In this document: piece after piece, positions 33,361 to 41,145 of the stretch
Layout of the letters: every line of letters begins with the position of its first letter
Numbering within the stretch: the first letter of the stretch is position 1
Assembly: GCA_028679185.1 (NCBI GenBank)
Contig: JAJRBZ010000097.1
Span: forward strand, 1 to 41,145
Reading direction: 5' to 3'
DNA from: Methanoregula sp.
GTDB lineage: Archaea > Halobacteriota > Methanomicrobia > Methanomicrobiales > Methanospirillaceae
DNA: 41,145 bases
Made by a program: the position numbers and the translations under genes
Notes under the pieces: generated by a model
What the model was told of the DNA's origin: nothing
Databases searched by the model: none
Seen by the model: the letters and a program-made list of their open reading frames with translations, nothing else

Positions 33361-34845
33361 TTAATGCCTGAAGTAGCGTACTCCGGTAAAAATCATTGCC
33401 ATGTGAAGCCGGTTTGCAGCGTCGATGACTTCCTGATCCCGGATAGAACCGCCCGGTTGTATAAGGGCAGTTGCTCCTGCTTTGGCTGCAACTTCGAGCG
33501 TATCGGGAAAGGGCAGGAACGCATCTGAAGCAACTGCTGATCCGTGCAGGGAGAAAGACGCTTTTTCAATAGCAATCCTGGCTGAGTCAACCCTGCTCAT
33601 CTGGCCGGCTCCAATACCAAGGGTGCGTTTCTGGTCCGCAAAGATGATCGTGTTGCTCCTGGTGTGCTTGCAGACTTTCCATGCAAGATGAATTGCACGC
33701 ATCTCATCAGGTGTAGGATCGCGGTCAGTGATGACCTTCCAGTGCTCCTGATAAGGGGGGGTTCTCTGGACGAGCACACCGCCATCGATTGTCCGGATTT
33801 CATCAGCTTCGCTTTTCTGCGGCAGTGCAAGGACACGCATATTCTCCTTTTTTGCCATGGTTTCGAGGGATTCACTGGTAAAGGACGGGGCAACCACAAC
33901 TTCAACAAAGGTGCTGTTGATTTCTTCTGCAACATCTTTGCCGATCTGGCGGTTCAGGCAGACGACTGATCCATACGATGAGACAGGATCAACTTCACGG
34001 GCGGAGACATAGGCTTCAGAGAGATCTGAACCGATAGCAACACCGCAGGGATTGTTGTGTTTCACAATAACGGCAGCAGGTTCTTCAAATTCACGGAGAA
34101 GTCCGACTCCGGCGTTTACGTCAAGATAATTATTGTATGACATCTGTTTTCCCTGTATGGGTTTTGCACCCGCAATACCGGAAGTACCATAGACTGCTGC
34201 TTCCTGATGTGGATTTTCACCGTATCTCAGAGTCCGTCCCTGGGTGAACTGAACAGTGTATGTTCCCGGGAAACGTGTATCGAGCCCATAGAGGTAATTA
34301 CTGATTGCTGCATCATAGGCAGCAGTTCTCGCAAATGCTTTTTTTGCAAGCGCCAGACGTTGATCCAACGAGATTTCGCCGATATGAATTGCATTTGTCA
34401 CTGCAGGGTAATCTGCCGGGTCAACGACAACAGCAACATTTTTATAATTTTTAGCTGCTGCCCGGATCATCGCAGGACCCCCGATATCGATAAATTCAGT
34501 TAATGCTTCAAGACTCATGTTCTGTCCGGACATCTTCTCAAAGGGATAAAGGTTTACTACCAGCAGATCGATCCGGTTGATGCCATGCTTTGCCATCACT
34601 GCATCATCTATCTGCCGTCTCCCAAGCAGGCCTCCATGTACTTTGGGATGAAGTGTCTTGACTCGTCCATCCATCATCTCGGGAAAACCGGTATAACTGG
34701 AAACCTCAGTAAACTTTATCCCGGCCCTGGCAAGTTCCTTTCCGGTCCCGCCCGAACTCATGATGCTGTATTTTTGTAAAAAAAGTTCCTGTGCGAAGTC
34801 GATAATACCGGTTTTGTCCCATACCGAAAGCAGTGCCCACTTCAT
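33361..34845 (-). CDS. purH: Bifunctional AICAR formyltransferase / IMP cyclohydrolase
   Basis: PurH carries out the last two steps of IMP synthesis. The N-terminal IMP cyclohydrolase domain starts MKWALLSVWDKTGIIDFAQ and includes SSGGTGKELARAGI and DGRVKTLHPKVHGGLL. The formyltransferase domain has LRYGENPHQEAAVY, the catalytic Lys-His in VKHNNPCG, and the C-terminal SDAFLPFPDTLEVAAKAGATALIQPGGSIRD. Length is 494 residues, normal or slightly short. Many methanogens use the unrelated PurP and PurO for these steps, so a bacterial-type PurH points to old lateral transfer, as in several other Methanomicrobia. It is transcribed alone. Confidence 0.95.
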   Translation of the reverse strand: MKWALLSVWDKTGIIDFAQELFLQKYSIMSSGGTGKELARAGIKFTEVSSYTGFPEMMDGRVKTLHPKVHGGLLGRRQIDDAVMAKHGINRIDLLVVNLYPFEKMSGQNMSLEALTEFIDIGGPAMIRAAAKNYKNVAVVVDPADYPAVTNAIHIGEISLDQRLALAKKAFARTAAYDAAISNYLYGLDTRFPGTYTVQFTQGRTLRYGENPHQEAAVYGTSGIAGAKPIQGKQMSYNNYLDVNAGVGLLREFEEPAAVIVKHNNPCGVAIGSDLSEAYVSAREVDPVSSYGSVVCLNRQIGKDVAEEINSTFVEVVVAPSFTSESLETMAKKENMRVLALPQKSEADEIRTIDGGVLVQRTPPYQEHWKVITDRDPTPDEMRAIHLAWKVCKHTRSNTIIFADQKRTLGIGAGQMSRVDSARIAIEKASFSLHGSAVASDAFLPFPDTLEVAAKAGATALIQPGGSIRDQEVIDAANRLHMAMIFTGVRYFRH

Positions 34846-35028
34846 GGTCTATTGTATGCAAGATACAAAAGAAAAATGTATGCAGATAATATCGCTTCTT
34901 TCCCATTCAGTCACAGGACTGATCGTGGTCTATCCAAACCACAGAATATTTTATAGTTATTCATCTCTTTTTCCCCTAAAAAATTCCTTAAATTACACTC
35001 AATTATCAAATTAAAATAAAAATTGAGC

Positions 35029-35092
35029 TCTATTTTAGAAAATAGACTATATTTGGAGACTTTAGAAATTGTTTTATGTAAGACTTTATATA
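35029..35092 (+). promoter_or_regulatory. Heat-shock operon promoter: inverted repeat and TATA box
   Basis: A perfect repeat TCTATTTT-AG-AAAATAGA lies at 35029-35046, about 40 bases before a TATA box ttatata at 35086-35092. Transcription should start near 35113-35117. The repeat is a candidate binding site for a heat-shock regulator. Confidence 0.5.
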
Positions 35093-35136
35093 GAACCACA
35101 ATACAATAGATAATGGGACATCAAATAGGATGTATT

Positions 35137-35679
35137 ATGGACGACGCAGAACGCGGTACAGAACAAAAAGAGAGTCAGGATTGTGACCTGTCAGAAAATT
35201 CCCCATGTGAAGGTCTGCCATGCGAAGCCGAACTGGATGAACAGAAGAAAGCGTATGCTGAATTGAACGACCAGTTTCTGCGGCTTGCAGCAGACTTCGA
35301 AAATTTCAAAAAACGTACATCAAGAGACAGGGAGATTTTAATTTCTCTTGCAAACGAACGATTCGCCATCGACATTCTTGAGGTAGTCGATAACTTTGAA
35401 CGTGCATTAAAAGCTGATGATACCCATATCCGTGAAGGAATTCTTCAGATCCGGAAGTTACTGAACACCCAGTTATTACGCAACGGCATCACTCCAATTG
35501 GTGCACTTAATAAACAATTTAATCCTGAAGAGCATGAGGCAATTGCGCATATAACGTCTGAAGAAGCAGCGGGAACAGTCATTGATGTAATAGCTCGCGG
35601 TTATCGTATGAATGATAAGGTTATCAGATATGCAAAAGTGGTAGTATCAAAAGGAAATCAGGAAAATCAGGAGGTATAA
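35137..35679 (+). CDS. grpE: GrpE nucleotide exchange factor
   Basis: GrpE releases ADP from DnaK in the Hsp70 cycle. The protein has an acidic, disordered N-terminus, a long coiled coil ([27 protein letters not shown]), and the C-terminal beta domain [12 protein letters not shown] then [24 protein letters not shown] start at the ATG of MDDAERGTE because an AGGATG ribosome site precedes it and the predicted transcription start lies about 22 bases upstream. The earlier ATG at 35113 would coincide with the transcription start. It is first gene of grpE-dnaK-dnaJ, with dnaK two bases after its stop. Confidence 0.92.
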   Translation: MDDAERGTEQKESQDCDLSENSPCEGLPCEAELDEQKKAYAELNDQFLRLAADFENFKKRTSRDREILISLANERFAIDILEVVDNFERALKADDTHIREGILQIRKLLNTQLLRNGITPIGALNKQFNPEEHEAIAHITSEEAAGTVIDVIARGYRMNDKVIRYAKVVVSKGNQENQEV

Positions 35680-35681
35680 AA

Positions 35682-37529
35682 ATGGTAAAAGAAAAAGTTC
35701 TTGGTATAGACCTGGGAACAACTTTTTCCTGCATGTCTATTATGGAGGCAGGAAAACCTATCGTCATCCCCAACGCTGAGGGCGGAAGGACGACCGCATC
35801 AATTGTTGCATTCACAAAAGAGGGAGAGCGCCTCGTTGGAAGTCTCGCAAAACGTCAGGCTGTCACGAATCCCCAGAGAACAATACAATCCATCAAAAGA
35901 AAGATGGGAACAACTGAAAAAATCAGGATCGACGATAAAAGCTATTCACCTCAGGAGATCTCGGCAATGATCCTTCAGAAACTGAAGATCGATGCAGAAG
36001 CATATCTTGGTGAAAAAATTCAGAAAGCAGTTATCACTGTACCGGCTTACTTTAACGATGCCCAGCGACAGGCAACCAAGGACGCCGGAAAGATCGCCGG
36101 TCTTGATGTTTTACGGATCATCAACGAACCAACAGCAAGTGCATTAGCGTATGGTATCGATAAAGAACAGGATGCGACTGTGCTTGTGTATGACCTCGGT
36201 GGAGGTACATTCGACGTTTCAATTCTGACCCTGGGTGATGGTGTCTTTGAGGTGAAATCCACTGCAGGCAATAACCATCTGGGCGGAGATGACTTTGACA
36301 AACGCGTCACTGACTACCTTATTGAGGAATTCAGGAAAAAAGAGGGAGTCGACCTGCACAATGATCCGTACGCGATGCAGCGACTTCGTGATGCATCAGA
36401 AAATGCAAAAATTGAGCTCTCGCAACGCCAGTCTACAAATATAAACCTGCCTTATATTACAACTGATGCCAGCGGCCCAAAATTCCTCAATATTGATCTC
36501 ACGCGTTCAAAACTTGAACAACTTATCGGGGACCTTGTGGAATCCACAGTGGGGCCGGTTAAACAGGCATTGAGCGATGCAAAACTTGAGCCAAAGAATA
36601 TTGATCATGTACTGCTTGTCGGTGGGTCTACCCGTGTCCCGCTCGTACAGGAAACGGTCAAAAAGATTCTTGGGAAGGAGCCGGATAAAGGTATCAATCC
36701 GGATGAGTGTGTCGCCCTCGGTGCAGGAATTCAGGGAGCTGTTCTGACTGGTGAAACAAAGGATATTGTGCTTCTTGATGTAACACCACTTACTCTGGGT
36801 ATTGAAACACTTGGAGGGATCGCAACCAAACTGATCGAACGCAATACCACAATTCCGACACGAAAAAGCCAGATATTTTCTACTGCCGCTGATAGCCAGA
36901 CGAGTGTTGAAATTCACGTGGTTCAGGGGGAGCGTGCTCTTGCAAAAGACAACTTCACTCTCGGCAGGTTCCAGCTGACCGGGATCCCCCCTGCGCCCAG
37001 GGGCATACCCCAGATTGATGTAACGTTCGATATAGATTCAAACGGTATTATCCATGTATCGGCAAAAGACCTTGGCTCCGGTAACCAGCAGGCAATCTCA
37101 ATCAAGGGAGATAAGAAACTCTCTGAAGAAGATATCAAGAAAATGATGGATGCAGCCAAACAGTTTGAGGCTGACGATAAGAAAAAACGTGAAGAGATTG
37201 AGCTGCACAACCAGGCTGATACAGCAGTTTTCACTGCTGAAAAAATGTTAAAAGAAAGCGGTGACAAGCTTGAATCAGAAGACAAAATCAAAGTTGAGGA
37301 AGGTATTGCCGCAGTAAAGAAAGCGCTTGCCGAGGACAATCTGGAATCAATCAAAAAGACCATGGAAGAATTGACAGAATCAGTCTATGCGGCGACAACC
37401 AAGATCTATCAGAAAATGCAGGCCGAACAGGCATCACAGCAACAGCCAGGGGCAGATGGCTCACCCCAACAGGAGAAAAAATCCGATGATAATGTCGTTA
37501 ATGCCGACTATAATGTAAAAGAAGAGTGA
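35682..37529 (+). CDS. dnaK: Chaperone DnaK (Hsp70)
   Basis: This is an ATP-dependent Hsp70 of 615 residues. ATPase motifs are [10 protein letters not shown] near the start, [12 protein letters not shown] near residue 168 and [13 protein letters not shown] near residue 312. The linker and substrate domain show as [16 protein letters not shown] and the lid follows to an acidic end with a Gln-rich stretch. The region after IKRKMG lacks the insert of about 24 residues typical of proteobacterial DnaK, as in Gram-positive and archaeal forms, consistent with transfer from that side. A AGGAGGTATAAAA-type ribosome site, at the end of grpE, precedes the ATG. Confidence 0.96.
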   Translation: MVKEKVLGIDLGTTFSCMSIMEAGKPIVIPNAEGGRTTASIVAFTKEGERLVGSLAKRQAVTNPQRTIQSIKRKMGTTEKIRIDDKSYSPQEISAMILQKLKIDAEAYLGEKIQKAVITVPAYFNDAQRQATKDAGKIAGLDVLRIINEPTASALAYGIDKEQDATVLVYDLGGGTFDVSILTLGDGVFEVKSTAGNNHLGGDDFDKRVTDYLIEEFRKKEGVDLHNDPYAMQRLRDASENAKIELSQRQSTNINLPYITTDASGPKFLNIDLTRSKLEQLIGDLVESTVGPVKQALSDAKLEPKNIDHVLLVGGSTRVPLVQETVKKILGKEPDKGINPDECVALGAGIQGAVLTGETKDIVLLDVTPLTLGIETLGGIATKLIERNTTIPTRKSQIFSTAADSQTSVEIHVVQGERALAKDNFTLGRFQLTGIPPAPRGIPQIDVTFDIDSNGIIHVSAKDLGSGNQQAISIKGDKKLSEEDIKKMMDAAKQFEADDKKKREEIELHNQADTAVFTAEKMLKESGDKLESEDKIKVEEGIAAVKKALAEDNLESIKKTMEELTESVYAATTKIYQKMQAEQASQQQPGADGSPQQEKKSDDNVVNADYNVKEE

Positions 37530-37535
37530 CGATAG

Positions 37536-38666
37536 ATGGGTGCGGGAGACTACTACGATATCCTTGGCATACCCCGTAATGCTGATGATAAAGAGATTAA
37601 GAAAGCATACCGCAACCTCGCACGGAAGTATCATCCCGATGTTTGCAAGGAACCGGGTGCAGAAGAGAAATTCAAAGAGATCAATGAAGCGTATAGTGTT
37701 CTCTCCGATGAGCAGAAGAAGGCACAATACGATAATATGGGTCATGAAACATATACCAACGCGTCCAAAGGCTCCTATACCGGTGGAGGGGGATTCGGGG
37801 GAGGAGGTTTCTATACCGACTTTTCGGGCTTTGGGGATATCTTTGACTTCTTTGGCGGTGGACAGCGGCGATCAGGCCCTCAGTCCGGTGCCGATTTGCT
37901 CATGCGCATCCAGATCAGGCTGGAAGATACTGTAACCGGTGTGGATCGCGACATCGAAGTCATGCATACGGAACCGTGTCCGGCTTGTAACGGTTCCGGA
38001 AGTGAAACCAAACGGCTGAATACCTGTCCCCGCTGCGGAGGAACCGGGCAGATGCGTCAGGCCGCTCATTCATCATTCGGCCAGTTCGTCCGAATGATGA
38101 CCTGTAACGAGTGTGGCGGGAAAGGGAAAATTCCTGAAAAAGTCTGCAAAGAATGCAGAGGGTCTGGTCATTCGCGGGTGAAACGTAAAGTGTCCGTGCA
38201 TATACCCGCAGGAATTGACAATGGTATGAGACTCCGCATGGAGGGCTACGGGGAGGCCGGGGATTACGGAGCACCCAATGGTGATCTGTATATTGAGATA
38301 TATGTCACGCCCCATGACCGGTTTACACGGACTGGTGATAATCTCGAGACGATCATCGAGATCAGTCCTGTACAGGCAGTACTGGGTACATCGGTTGATA
38401 TCGAAACTATCGATAAACGACATATTGATTTGAGAGTTCCCCCGGGTGTCCAGTTCAATACCGCATTAAAAATTTCCGGTGAAGGTGTAAAGCGTCGTGG
38501 AAAGCCCGGGGATCTCCTCGTCAGGGTGAAAATTGTCACACCAAAGTCGATCAACAGTGAACAGAAGGAACTCTACCAGAAAATCGCCGAACTTGAAGGA
38601 AAGAGTAGTGCTTCAGGCGGATTCTTTTCCGGGATAATGGGTGGAAAAAAGAAAAGTAAAAAGTAA
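37536..38666 (+). CDS. dnaJ: Co-chaperone DnaJ (Hsp40, type I)
   Basis: DnaJ delivers substrates to DnaK and stimulates its ATPase. The order is canonical: J domain with YHPDV (HPD), a Gly/Phe-rich linker ([19 protein letters not shown]), four zinc repeats ([33 protein letters not shown]), and two C-terminal substrate domains. Length is 376 residues. It begins six bases after the dnaK stop codon, so all three chaperone genes form one operon. The C-terminus ends in a basic GGKKKSKK. T-rich sequence about 30-50 bases downstream may terminate the operon. Confidence 0.96.
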   Translation: MGAGDYYDILGIPRNADDKEIKKAYRNLARKYHPDVCKEPGAEEKFKEINEAYSVLSDEQKKAQYDNMGHETYTNASKGSYTGGGGFGGGGFYTDFSGFGDIFDFFGGGQRRSGPQSGADLLMRIQIRLEDTVTGVDRDIEVMHTEPCPACNGSGSETKRLNTCPRCGGTGQMRQAAHSSFGQFVRMMTCNECGGKGKIPEKVCKECRGSGHSRVKRKVSVHIPAGIDNGMRLRMEGYGEAGDYGAPNGDLYIEIYVTPHDRFTRTGDNLETIIEISPVQAVLGTSVDIETIDKRHIDLRVPPGVQFNTALKISGEGVKRRGKPGDLLVRVKIVTPKSINSEQKELYQKIAELEGKSSASGGFFSGIMGGKKKSKK

Positions 38667-38757
38667 ATCGGGGATCACAAATTTCAGATCGCATTTTTTA
38701 TATCTGCTTTTTTGTTTTTACGCACTTATTTGAGCGCCGGTAATCAATAATATATGA

Positions 38758-39729
38758 ATGAAACTGCTCTTTGAGTTGTCAGGTGAAAATCCGACACTTC
38801 CATTTGCAGAACTAGACTGTATTGGTAAAATTATTGATCGGCGTCTTCAGGTTGCAGTTGTAGAGTCCCCTGATCCGGAACTGGCACATCGTCTTGCAAT
38901 GACCAGGGTCGTTTCAGAATATCTCGGTGAATGTGAGCCGAATATACCTGCATTCCGAAAACTACTCAGGGATCTGGCCATTGAAACCAGTCTGTCATTT
39001 GCCGGGCGTGCAAAAAAAGTTCATGGGGGCTGTCTTATGAGAAATCCCTCATCACAAAGGGAGTTTGAACGACTGATCGGTACTATGATATCAGGTCCTG
39101 TTTCACTCGATAACCCGCGGGTCGAATATCGTGCTGTACTGTCGGAAGACAGGTGTTATTTCGGTAAAGTACTTTTCACTATCGATCGCGGGATATATAA
39201 TGTTCGCAATCCGGGAAAACGGGACTTTTTCCATCCGGGTGTGATGATGCCAAGAATGGCACGGACGCTCATCAATCTGACATGTTCACACGCCAACGAT
39301 ATAATGCTGGATCCGTTCTGCGGTACAGGTGGTATACTTATCGAAGGGGAGTTGCTCGGATTGCATGTCATGGGAAGTGATTTTGATCCGATGATGATCA
39401 GCGGCTGCCGGCAAAATGTTACTACTCCGGACCTCATGCTTGCTGACGCAACACATCTGCCGTTTGGTAACCATTCAATTGATGCAGTGGTGACGGATTT
39501 TCCCTACGGCCAATCGGTCTGTATTAAAAAAACTGATACTATGGCAAATCTTTATGCCGATACCGTTGACGAAATTCAGCGTGTACTGAAAACCGGACAC
39601 AGGGCCGTGGTGGTTACACATGAGGATATTTCCGGTATTATTCTACCGCACATGACGATTCTGCAGCAGCATGAGCAGCGGGTACATAAAAGTCTTACAC
39701 GTCGTATTCTCGTTCTGACACATGGCTAG
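38758..39729 (+). CDS. tRNA (guanine-N2) methyltransferase, Trm-G10/Trm11 type
   Basis: This is a Rossmann-fold RNA methylase of 323 residues. The SAM-binding motif is MLDPFCGTGGILIEGELLG, and the catalytic motif is DFPYGQS in place of the family DPPYG. An N-terminal region of about 150 residues takes the place of a THUMP domain, ending in the conserved NVRNPGKRDFFHPGVMMPR. The archaeal family makes m2G/m22G at position 10 of tRNA. The target here is inferred. The ATG is preceded by ATATATGA and no ribosome site, so a short-leader mRNA is likely. Confidence 0.85.
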   Translation: MKLLFELSGENPTLPFAELDCIGKIIDRRLQVAVVESPDPELAHRLAMTRVVSEYLGECEPNIPAFRKLLRDLAIETSLSFAGRAKKVHGGCLMRNPSSQREFERLIGTMISGPVSLDNPRVEYRAVLSEDRCYFGKVLFTIDRGIYNVRNPGKRDFFHPGVMMPRMARTLINLTCSHANDIMLDPFCGTGGILIEGELLGLHVMGSDFDPMMISGCRQNVTTPDLMLADATHLPFGNHSIDAVVTDFPYGQSVCIKKTDTMANLYADTVDEIQRVLKTGHRAVVVTHEDISGIILPHMTILQQHEQRVHKSLTRRILVLTHG

Positions 39730-39789
39730 GGAATTGTCTGCCCCAAGAATTCTTTATGTGAATCTTTGACCACATATATTCTGGATTAT

Positions 39790-40446
39790 ATGAAAAGAGA
39801 GGAAGGTTACAGACAGGTGATGTTTGTGCTTGTCATGGTATTCTGCACATACATTCCGGTATCAGCATATTCCAGTGATGCAATCGGATGGTACGAGCAG
39901 GGAAATGCGCTTATGAAAAATAAAAATTATACTCAGGCTGTTGAGGAATATAATCATGCAATAATGCTTGAACCGGGATATTTTGAAGCATGGAACCAAA
40001 AAGCAGATGCACTTAACCGGGCACAGCAATTCAGCGAGGCGCTTGCAGCAAGCGATCATGTAATTGAACTTAAATCCGACTTTGTCCAGGGTTGGATAAA
40101 CCGGGGTTATATTCTGTACAATCTCGGCCGGTATGATGAGGAACTGAAAGCATATGAGACAGCCATTACCATTGATCCTGCCAGTCCCGAAGCCTGGTTT
40201 AATAAAGGATATTCCCTTGCCGGTATGAAGAGATATGATGAAGCAATCGCGGCATTCGACAAAGTTCAGGAGCTCGATCCCACATTCCCGAACCTGGCAG
40301 CCAACAAACGTATCGCCGAACAGAATCGTGATGCAATAACGCCATTGCACATAAAATATGCTCCAGTTATTGCGGTTGTGGTGATTTTTTTGATTGGTTC
40401 AATTGTCTGGTACATTGCGGTTCGAAAAAAATATGAAAATGAGTGA
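39790..40446 (+). CDS. Exported/membrane-anchored TPR protein
   Basis: This is a 218-residue protein. An N-terminal signal sequence (MFVLVMVFCTYIPVSAYS) follows a short charged start. Three to four TPR repeats come next (ALMKNKNYTQAVEEYNHAIMLEPGY, YFEAWNQKADALNRAQQ, WINRGYILYNLGRYDEELKAYE, AWFNKGYSLAGMKRYDEAI), and a C-terminal membrane helix (APVIAVVVIFLIGSIVWYIAV) with a basic end anchors it. The TPR part should face the outside and serve protein contact. I use the ATG of MKREEG; the TTG 24 bases upstream would only lengthen the tail before the signal. Similar proteins are abundant in Methanomicrobiales. Confidence 0.85.
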   Translation: MKREEGYRQVMFVLVMVFCTYIPVSAYSSDAIGWYEQGNALMKNKNYTQAVEEYNHAIMLEPGYFEAWNQKADALNRAQQFSEALAASDHVIELKSDFVQGWINRGYILYNLGRYDEELKAYETAITIDPASPEAWFNKGYSLAGMKRYDEAIAAFDKVQELDPTFPNLAANKRIAEQNRDAITPLHIKYAPVIAVVVIFLIGSIVWYIAVRKKYENE

Positions 40447-41030
40447 TTTCTCTCATATTGCAATAATAAAAATACCTTTTTTTGATCTTTTCCGGCGATA
40501 AAATCATATTTTCTATCAAATTTCATCGCTCGGAAATCAGACATTTTTCAGGGTAGCAGAGTAAAATAAATTGCACTGCCGCTTCATCAGGCTGACAAGA
40601 ACAAAATGCAATCGTGGAGCGCTTTCAGGTTGCAATACGGTCCAATCTGCACGATGATGCTGCCAGATTGATCATACTGGGATCTGTTCATAGCGCATCA
40701 AAGCTCGGTTTATAATCTAAAAAAGGGGGGGGCAGATTCATGCATCTGCTTTACTAACCCATCAGTACTGCATTGCATTAATGCTTCGCGATATTTTATT
40801 ATCTGATAAAGAACAGGCAATGAGTGAAGCTCCGTGGGCAATTGAGATAGTATTCAATTTATGTTCTGAGTTTCCCTTGTGGGGGATATCGCAGGGTCAT
40901 ATGCTGCACCAGCAGGAACAACCTGTACATGGAGTAGAGTCATGGCATTGGAGTCCGCACTGCATCGAATCATATGAACTCACAGATCATGAGAAGGTCC
41001 TATATCATAATGTCAGCAGGAGAGGAAAAA
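40447..41030. other. Gene-poor region
   Basis: Nearly 600 bases hold no convincing gene. A run of eight G follows AAAAAA at 40725-40732, and a hairpin GCAGAT/ATCTGC lies at 40732-40749. The frame opening at 40781 lacks a ribosome site and overlaps the exported protein that starts at 41031. Confidence 0.5.
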
Positions 41031-41145
41031 ATGCGTTATTATGTAATTTTATTGATTCTTTTACTGCTGATCATTCCCGCATGCACCGCAGCAGAAGCGC
41101 CTGCAGTAACCGGTATTGAACCGGCAATCGGTTTCAACACAACAA
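41031..41145 (+). CDS. Exported protein, 5' part only (cut by window end)
   Basis: The first 38 codons read MRYYVILLILLLLIIPAC, then TAAEAPAVTGIEPAIGFNTT. This is a signal sequence with a Cys at the end of the hydrophobic core (possible lipid attachment). The start of what looks like a TIG/IPT-type repeat (VTGIEPAIGFNTT) follows. A strong AGGAGAGG ribosome site lies a few bases before the ATG, which supports this frame over the competing one. Large surface proteins with such repeats are common in methanogens. The rest lies outside the window. Confidence 0.75.
   Translation, partial: MRYYVILLILLLLIIPACTAAEAPAVTGIEPAIGFNTT

Noticed and set aside
40781-41119. 112-codon open frame near the right edge
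   Set aside because: It lacks a ribosome site and overlaps the signal-peptide gene at 41031, which has a strong one. The translation is unlike known proteins.

Overview
This looks like the chromosome of a methanogenic archaeon, most probably of the Methanomicrobiales (Methanoregula/Methanospirillum-like). The basis is an archaeal gene complement (archaeal CCA-adding enzyme, ArfC-type riboflavin reductase, Trm-G10-like methylase, split archaeal glutamate synthase with an F420-type FrhB-like protein), AT-rich TATA-like promoters with short leaders, and many PAS and TPR sensory proteins. Bacterial-type grpE-dnaK-dnaJ and purH are also present. The species is inferred from gene families only. I see no rRNA, tRNA, CRISPR array or insertion sequence.

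Layout. 1-3.4 kb (minus): orphan livG-livF ABC ATPases and a PAS histidine kinase. 3.6-6.6 kb (plus): arfC, an ArsB/NhaD-type permease, a cupin and a small CxxC protein. 6.7-10.7 kb: CopA copper ATPase with a separate 46-codon YHS protein right behind it, a UPF0316-type membrane protein and a ferritin. 10.7-13.3 kb: a receiver-PAS-TPR regulator and a DUF362/ferredoxin protein.

13.4-25.6 kb is a nitrogen-assimilation region: a glutamate-synthase-like FMN protein, a probable nuclease-fold protein, two small proteins (one DUF6448-like), amtB-glnK, a decayed second amtB, glnA, and a divergent operon of three split glutamate synthase parts plus an FrhB-like flavin/Fe-S subunit. NrpR-type GGAA-N6-TTCC sites sit just downstream of the TATA boxes of amtB and glnA. 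The glnA/glutamate-synthase intergenic region also carries two perfect TGAAC-N4-GTTCA palindromes 22 bp apart, with a weaker copy in front of the first glutamate-synthase-like gene. Together these genes would import ammonium, sense nitrogen through GlnK and run the GS-GOGAT cycle. The FrhB-like subunit suggests that F420H2 is the electron donor.

25.7-30.2 kb: cca and thpR (minus), then a glutaredoxin-like gene coupled to an anaerobic ribonucleotide reductase whose C-terminus lacks the expected zinc/glycyl-radical domain. 30.3-34.8 kb: a gene remnant, an HTH regulator overlapping an Hsp20-like gene, a KTSC protein, a DUF4013 membrane protein and purH. 35-38.7 kb: the grpE-dnaK-dnaJ heat-shock operon. 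38.7 kb to the end: an RNA methylase, a membrane-anchored TPR protein, a gene-poor stretch, and the first 38 codons of an exported protein cut by the window edge.
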